Shown: one piece after another, positions 57,800-64,000 of the stretch
Position numbering within the stretch: position 1 is the stretch's first letter
Layout of the letters: every line of letters begins with the position of its first letter
Origin: Dicyema japonicum
Lineage: Eukaryota; Dicyemida; Rhombozoa; Dicyemidae
Reading direction: 5' to 3'
Length of the DNA stretch: 64,000 nt
Assembly (NCBI GenBank): GCA_011109175.1
Contig: RDEW01000012.1
Span: 1,088,129 to 1,152,128 of the forward strand
The notes under the pieces: model-generated
Databases searched by the model: none
What the model was told of the DNA's origin: nothing
The model's input: the letters and a program-made list of their open reading frames with translations, nothing else
Translations under genes and position numbers: made by a program

Positions 57800-58020
57800 G
57801 AGACACAGAACCGGACAGATTATTTTGGAGGCCCTTATTAAACAAAACTCCAACATGCGGGAAGGTGGCCCTGCAAATACAGTCAGCCGCCCTGTACGAG
57901 CTTGTGTGGGTACGAGGGAGGAGCACCGAAAAAGAATGAGGATTTTGGTGGAGCGCATCGGGATCACGTGATAGTTAGTTTTGGTTTTACCGTGGTCTTG
58001 GGTGTTAAATAAATAAAATA
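57800..58020 (+). mobile_element. LINE 3' end
   Basis: The plus strand reads EEHRKRMRILVERIGIT then stop (about 57918-57971), very close to EEHRKNLSILLRRTGIT of the 22.9 kb LINE. The tail, ending aaataaataaaataaaaat, follows the same pattern of a short stem and an A-rich repeat. Confidence 0.7.
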
Positions 58021-58029
58021 AAAATAGCA

Positions 58030-59870
58030 TTTTAGCACTTAAATTGCCCTAGTTATTAGTTATTCTCTTCCATCCTCCACGGTAACACAAAATTGATATC
58101 AGCTCGTCTAGAGCCATTTTCTCACTCTTTGGAGGTCTTTGTTTAGCATGATAAGGAGTTTAAACATTGATCGGCCACAGAAGTATTTCCACTCGAACAT
58201 GAAGTGATCTTCCAGCATTTGAGATCCTGGCAGGCCATTAAAAATCCCGGTTTCATGGAAAAATCGGAATCTAATGTTGATATCAAGATGAAAGCTTAGC
58301 CATAAAGTGTTGAAATCAAAATTGGCGAATTTCGAGTGTAAACTACTCGTGAAGAAATTATAGAGAGAGAACATCCCGGGAACAAAAGAGGGGACTGGGA
58401 AGGAAATATACATGTATTTCTTCTTTTTTTGTACACTTCATTTTTCATTGACTTTATACTGCCCACTTAGTATAAGCAGAGTTTGAGTAAATCGTTGATT
58501 TTGTTATCTTGGGCAAAAATTGGCCATTTACCTCTGCTACAGCAAATTAATTGCTGTTTCACAGATTAAATAGCACTTTGAAGTGAATGAAGAGAATTTG
58601 ACTTGCTGTGTGATTATTTAATAAATGTGTTAAAAAGTGCTCTTTACTGGATTTTTCCTAAAAATGGCTGAACTGTCCCAGAGGAAAGTTATTGGGACCA
58701 ACGACATTATAATTCAGCTCCTGCAGAGTTCCGTGGTACAAAGTTTCCTTTTTTTCTGAGGAGAGAATTCAAAGTACAATAATGCCTCACTTATTATACG
58801 TGGCTCGTAAAAGACAGTTGGGAGATTCGAAGTGAATTCTACTAATTTCCCCAATATTTTGACCTTCAATCTATTTTACGACACGTGCTCGTGATTCTGT
58901 CTTTATTTGATTACGACTTGAAAGACCGTAAAATTTGTGATCCATTCGATAGTCATGCTTTAATTTAATATTTGAGAAAGACCATTTGGATACTGGCATC
59001 CTTCTTACTCTGATCAAACGTATAAACTTATTTTTGTTAACCAAACACGACCATTCGCAGTTTATTCGTTTGTTTGATCTAAGATTGCCAGACAGTACGA
59101 AACTGCCTTAACTATTCCATACTTCTCGACGTTATGAAAGATGCGTCATTCTGATGATATTGATTCTTTGAAAACTTTACCTTCTAGTAAGCAGAGATTT
59201 CGTTAAGGATTGATAAGTTGGAAAAGACCACAGAAGCAGTATTTTTTAATATTAAGCTGAGATTTCAGTCTGGAATTTGATTGATGGAGGATAATTTGAA
59301 CTTTGTAAAGATGTTCGCATCCAAAGTTTGAAAAGCCTGTCTGAAAATGAGTTTTATATGATATTTCCAGCTTTTTAAAGCGTGAACATGCCATTTGTTA
59401 AATTCATGGATACTAAGATAACTTTACAGAACGGCCAATATTACTAGTTTTAACAAATCGATCAATATGTATACAATTTCCCATATTTAATTATGTGGAA
59501 ACTCGTAGAATTGAAATCTACATATCCCATTGATATTGTCTAATTATAAGGTCTGAGCTACTCCCTAAAATTTGCCAGAACAATCGAAACACTGAGAAGC
59601 ATTGAGACATTGAGATAATTTTCTAAGCGTTCATTCATCATACTCAAAATTAGAGACTTTCACGGAACTCATGTAGTCACAGTTCTTTATGCGTCTATTT
59701 TCAGCATTATATACTGAATGTGAAAGAATCCACGTGGTTTCTCTAGCTACAACTTCAAGTGTTGTATGTGGCAAAAGTCTTATGTTCTGAAAGTGACTTA
59801 TGAGCCTTTGCAGAATATGATCTTTTCAAACTCTTATAAAGAACTCTGGTTTGTAAGCCACCTCACTTTG
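58030..59870. other. No supported gene
   Basis: The 101-codon minus frame at 58413-58108 (rich in F and L) is the longest; it is not recognised. Confidence 0.35.
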
Positions 59871-60400
59871 ATACGAATTTTGTTGTTTTGAGTAAGCCTG
59901 GAGACTCTAGTAAGGAGTTGATCAATAGTCAGTAGATTCCAAAAGTGAAGCAACGCAGGTAAATCGAGGGTTGAGTAATAAGCCACTACTTCATACATGT
60001 AATAGATGATTTCCAGTCAAACCTTGACACACAAACCATTACCTCACGAAAATATAGTCCGGGAGACCACTAAAGTGTTGAGTCAATAGCCAGTAGTGTC
60101 CAAACGTATGGTCAACTGGGTCCAGGGGCTTTGAGACATAAACAACTACTTCCCACGTGGATCCAAGAAGTTCCAATCAAAACTTGAGCCACAAGACGAT
60201 AATTCCCACAGTTTATCCACTGATTTCTAGTCAAACCTTTAGCCAAAATCCACTACTTCACGAAAATATGGACAGGAGACCAGCAATGCGTTGAGTTGAG
60301 TCGTGTACAAACTTGTAGTCACGTGGTTCAAGCATGCATTGAACCATAAGCCACTACTTCGCGAAAGCACTTTCCGAAAAAGAGTTAACAGTTGATAATA
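59870..60400. repeat. Degenerate tandem repeat, unit about 60-70 bp
   Basis: Recurring phrases ccactacttc, cacgaaaatat, ggagacca, ttgagt-aatagccagtag and ttcca-tcaaa-ctt appear in loose order at least five times. Divergence is high. Confidence 0.6.
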
Positions 60401-60439
60401 AATACCAGGAGAAATAGTCTCATCCTCTAGGAGGTTCAA

Positions 60440-63400
60440 AAACCACGGAATATGAAGAAAAGGTTGATTATTGTCAATATCTGACCTAACTCCTGGTAGG
60501 TAAACTGTCCAGGAAGCTCAATGACTCAAACCCGGAGTGTTTAGGCTCACTGCGGTTATAACCATTTTCAGAAAGCTAAGTCACATCAAAAATCAACCAA
60601 ATTGTCAGGAAATGACTTTCAAAAAACAGAAACTGCTGGTTTCTTAGCTGATGAGGGGAATTAAATAGATCATAAATGATACCATAAACGTGGGGATTTT
60701 TATCTCTTTTCTGTGAACACTCGTTTATTCCCTTTCTCAGTCAGTGAATCATCGTTTAAGTTGACAAATTTACCTGATTTTTTCCGTTTTCTAGACTTGT
60801 CAGAACTCCCCTGAGTCTCCTATTTATTTGTATCAATCGATTTTTCTTTTAAGTGACAGATCCGTCAGTTTGTTCGTCTTCTTTAGACTTGAGACCCTTT
60901 TAGTGGTCCCAGTCATCTTTTTTACTTGTTTTCTTGCTGAGGAATTAACTTCTGGAAACAATAGTCTGAGAATGAAATTTTCTGTATTTTTACTATGGAA
61001 TAGTCGGCGATTAAAAGATGTGATTACAGACACATAATTCCTGGGACGAGGATTATAACCGATAGATGTCTGGCCATATCAATCAATCCCACATTGAGAT
61101 TACAGTAAATACGCCATTATGGGTGAATCACTCCCAAAATTTTGTTGATCTCGCCGATCCAAATGTTCAAGTCTCTAATTCCGTATTTTATTTGAACTCG
61201 TTGTTTTAGAATTTGTTTAAAAAATCGATTGCTTCTACGCTTCTGTCAAAAGTCTTCCTTTCATTGTTATTGATGTTCCACTCATCTCCCATTGATTTAT
61301 ACTCTTTGTGATTTTGGAATGTTTAAACATCGGGATTCCAATAAGGGAAATTCCTGCTTGTTGTCGTAAAATACGACAGATCTTCGGTACAAACTTAAAA
61401 ATCCACATTTGGGTTACAAAATGATCTGATTCAGCGATGTCATGAAGTTGGACGGCTTTTTTAGTACGATAAACCCAAATCCTCCTTTTGTCAGGTGTTT
61501 TTCTTCTCAACAAGTTCAAGGCAGATGCATAGCTTCGACAAAATGCAGAACAACCACGTCGTAGTTGTATTCTGTAACGGAAAACCTTCGAAGATTTAGT
61601 TAGTTGGTCAAGGTTATTCTCGTCGATTCTCCTCGACAAATCAACCTCGTTTTTAAACAAATCTCCGTTTTTAAAAAGTATGAAAATTTGTAAATTAATA
61701 GATGCATATTAAATACCTTTTGGAAACATTTCGGGTAGCTTTCCTTTTTTTTCCGTTTGCTTTAGAACCAACGTCGACAAGATCATTAATTCCACATTTC
61801 TGCCCAAAATCAACTAAAATGTTGAGGAAAGATTGGTCCACTACAAAACTAGACCTCTACCCAGTTCTGCAGAAAATAAGTTGAATTTTATAAATGTTAC
61901 TTTACAGGTACAGAACAGCAGATAAAGCATGTCACGTGTGTGAAGATCCACAGTTTGGAAAAAATTGACCTTTTCTTAGATATATTTTCGTTCAATATGA
62001 TTTCCCACAGAAAATTCATGAAAATGGGGTTAGCTTAAATTGTAATAATTAGTGAGTTGGCTTCCAACTTAACTCCCAATGTAAGGGAAAATAGGGACAT
62101 TTATAGAATTAAAAAAAGTTTTCATTGAAATAAATAATTCATGTTGAAGCTCTCATGTTATTATCATTCGTGACCGTCAGGGGATCATTTTGCGATAGCA
62201 ATAACTTTCCTTTTGTGTCAAGAGGTGGCATGTTAGTCGTTGGGAGTGATTATCTTTCATATTCCATTATCATCTTATTGGTGGGAAATCTGGAAGAAAC
62301 CAAATATCGACATCAAATAATCCAACAAATACCCGCTCCCAAACTAGCAAAATGAACATAATGTTCACTTACCTGATCGGTGATGAAATAATTCCTGAAA
62401 ACGGGGAATGAGTTTGTGTGTTAACCCAAGTTCAGAATGAAGTTAAGAATGATTTTATATCGATGTTTCTATCAATCATACTGCAGATCGAACCTACCTC
62501 AAAAACTGGTGGCTTCATCTGGCGAAAAAAAGTTTTTTGTTTAGAAAATCTGTTTCCTATTTCATAAGAAATTAAACTGAAAGTTGTCTTTTCACTAGAA
62601 GCATTCTCTAAAAGCAATGAACGATGAGAAAACTGTTATTTATCCATAAAATAAGCAGCCATGTCCTCTATAAATACACTAATGTAATCTTCCAGCCTGA
62701 AAGCGCTTTCAAACCGGGGATTAAATTTTCAATCTTCTGACAGGATGATAAAGGTTTTTGAATAAAACTTTTGCTAGAATTCAATTTTGACGCTTGTGAC
62801 TTGCTAAATGTTGAATGAGACCATAAAATCGGAAAAACAAAGTACATCGTCATGTGGTTTATCGTTAGTGGGTTCAGGAGTATTAAAAAGCAGTTTCTAT
62901 TTTATTTAAATGATTTTATATAAAAATACGGACTACCTCACATGAATGAAGGAATTAAATGGAGAAATATAATTATCTGGGGAATACTTCACATGAATGA
63001 GGAATTAACTGAGGGAATATGTTGGTTACGCATACTTTAGGGTTTGAACAGTTCATGCGTCCCTATCGTGTAGGTTGAGACGGGGGACAAATGCTGTTGT
63101 TTTGATTGATCTTTTCCAAAAAATCCTGAGAAATCTCAAGCCGTTTGTTTAAAAATTTAATGTATAATTTGTTCGACTACATTTAGATCCTCAAATTCAT
63201 ACTTCTGCAAAAATAGTTTGGCCTAAATAAAGAGAAATATTGAAGATTCACAGCAGAAATTAAAGATCTCTTGGATAAAACAGATATTATCCATTGCGGA
63301 ATCAACCGAGCGTAAATATTTGACTGTAAACTCTGAAAGCATCACTTAAATTCTTGTTTAAATTTTGATCACAATTAGCGCTTGTAATTAATGAAGGTCT

Positions 63401-63750
63401 TTTTTTCCGAATCAACTTCGATTGAATCTTCGACCTACCATAATATTAGGTTGTTGGTGAAGTATAGTTATACATCACCGACTGGGAAATCTAGAAAAAG
63501 ATGCTCCGAGAGAAAATAAAGTTTCTGGGAGTGGTGTTAGATTCGTTTTGTCTTAAAACTATGCAAACTTGTTGGAGAGGGTTATTTAGAATGACGAGGA
63601 ATTAAATCTCTGACGAGACACACTCCCCTCATTTATACAATTTACCATCGGTAGACCAACAGGATTCCTATCATTGAAATCCCCGTACACGATTATGTTC
63701 TTCAGGGTCAAGATCCAAGAGAAATCAGGTTAGTATCCTTTGGAGCATGT
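60440..63750. other. No supported gene; one unassigned 141-codon frame
   Basis: The minus frame 61660-61235 (basic, with RRGCSAFCRSYASALNLL and RIWVYRTKKAVQLHD) is the longest in this part and has reasonable composition. I cannot assign it and see no splice context. The remainder is AT-rich. Confidence 0.35.
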
Positions 63751-63759
63751 AGGTTACTT

Positions 63760-63870
63760 AATTATTTGTTTAAAACCTTAGACTACCAAAAAAGTATTAA
63801 CTCAATAATTTGGTGATCCCAGCCTCAAACATCTCTCGAATACTCTTCGAATTCTCCCAGCGATTTAACT
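63760..63870 (-). mobile_element. LINE 3' end remnant
   Basis: The minus strand reads RWENSKSIREMFEAGIT, colinear with the GIT-stop end of the LINE family, followed by an AT-rich tail. Confidence 0.4.
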
Positions 63871-63929
63871 GCACAACAGAAGTATTTTCTCTTATGTCTG
63901 CAGATAACTTCTATTGGATTCTATAAGTT

Positions 63930-64000
63930 TTTGGAAGCTAAAATTTTTCCACTTCAATCTAAGAATAATATATGAGGATGACCAGGATTTTGTTTTCTAG
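63930..64000 (+). other. Possible RT scrap at the window end
   Basis: The last bases, gaggatgaccaggattttgt, resemble gcggatgacctggattttgt at 33740, which encodes the YADDLDFV box. Too short to be sure. Confidence 0.3.

Noticed and set aside
57738-58030. Minus-strand frames over the LINE 3' end
   Set aside because: The opposite strand gives the conserved EEHRK...GIT-stop end, which explains the open frames.
1-64000. CRISPR arrays, bacterial operons, ribosome binding sites
   Set aside because: No regular spacer-repeat pattern or prokaryotic gene packing; gene structure is spliceosomal.
1-64000. tRNA or rRNA genes
   Set aside because: No cloverleaf or conserved rRNA stretch was recognised by eye; only the SINE heads show weak Pol III box likeness.

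Overview
The window is eukaryotic and AT-rich. It consists mostly of decayed transposable elements, with remnants of a few cellular genes between them. Two of those genes, a Rho-associated kinase (ROCK) 3' half on the minus strand (about 18.3-21.0 kb) and the RNA polymerase III subunit RPC6/POLR3F on the plus strand (about 28.27-29.29 kb), can only be read if GT...AG introns of about 22-29 nt are removed. Nearly twenty such introns restore protein similarity. The nested C1-in-PH architecture of ROCK points to an animal. An animal with introns this small, in a repeat-rich and gene-poor stretch, best fits a dicyemid mesozoan (Dicyema-like). That assignment is inference from intron size and gene content, not from a database match.

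Layout. 1.4-3.0 kb is a decayed reverse-transcriptase element (YLDD box plus a C-terminal nuclease-like domain, minus strand); a second copy lies at 29.4-30.5 kb. 3.1-3.3 and 6.26-6.73 kb hold LINE fragments. 8.1-9.8 kb is a degenerate tandem repeat of about 735 bp. 15.06-16.2 kb is a broken hAT element with a full-length SINE inside it. 18.28-20.98 kb is ROCK. 22.87-28.22 kb is a large palindrome-like structure: a LINE half (minus), a complete 2.0 kb hAT element, and the same LINE half inverted (plus). Its right arm ends directly against the 5'-truncated RPC6 gene. 30.48-31.06 kb holds an unidentified protein-coding segment next to element debris.

33.6-33.8 kb is an RTE-type RT scrap. 34.7-36.6 kb is a LINE whose endonuclease ORF is preceded by a 2A-type peptide motif, with a duplicated 5' region. 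37.5-38.85 kb is a foldback element with opposed arrays of about 64-bp repeats. 39.5-42.48 kb is a nearly full-length RTE-like LINE (endonuclease, RT, C-terminal domain) broken by about three frameshifts. 44.52-45.18 kb is a short hAT element with a near-perfect 8-bp target duplication. 47.5-48.84 and 50.15-51.35 kb are pogo/Tigger elements, the second carrying another full-length SINE with a 14-bp target duplication. 55.0-56.6 kb is a decayed FG-repeat nucleoporin, probably NUP98-like. 57.0-58.0 kb holds LINE RT and LINE 3'-end debris. 59.9-60.4 kb is a degenerate tandem repeat. The rest is AT-rich sequence in which no gene could be supported.

How the parts relate. No operons or co-regulated gene sets are visible. 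The main links are between parasites of the genome: several LINE copies share a C-terminal protein signature ending in GIT-stop and a 3' tail, and the SINEs carry a matching tail, which suggests the LINE machinery mobilises the SINE. Insertions nest (SINE in hAT, SINE in pogo) and abut cellular genes (LINE against RPC6). ROCK and RPC6 both lack their 5' parts here, so each may be a broken gene, a gene interrupted by mobile DNA, or a casualty of draft assembly. Single N bases at 43148 and 50152 show the sequence is not fully resolved.
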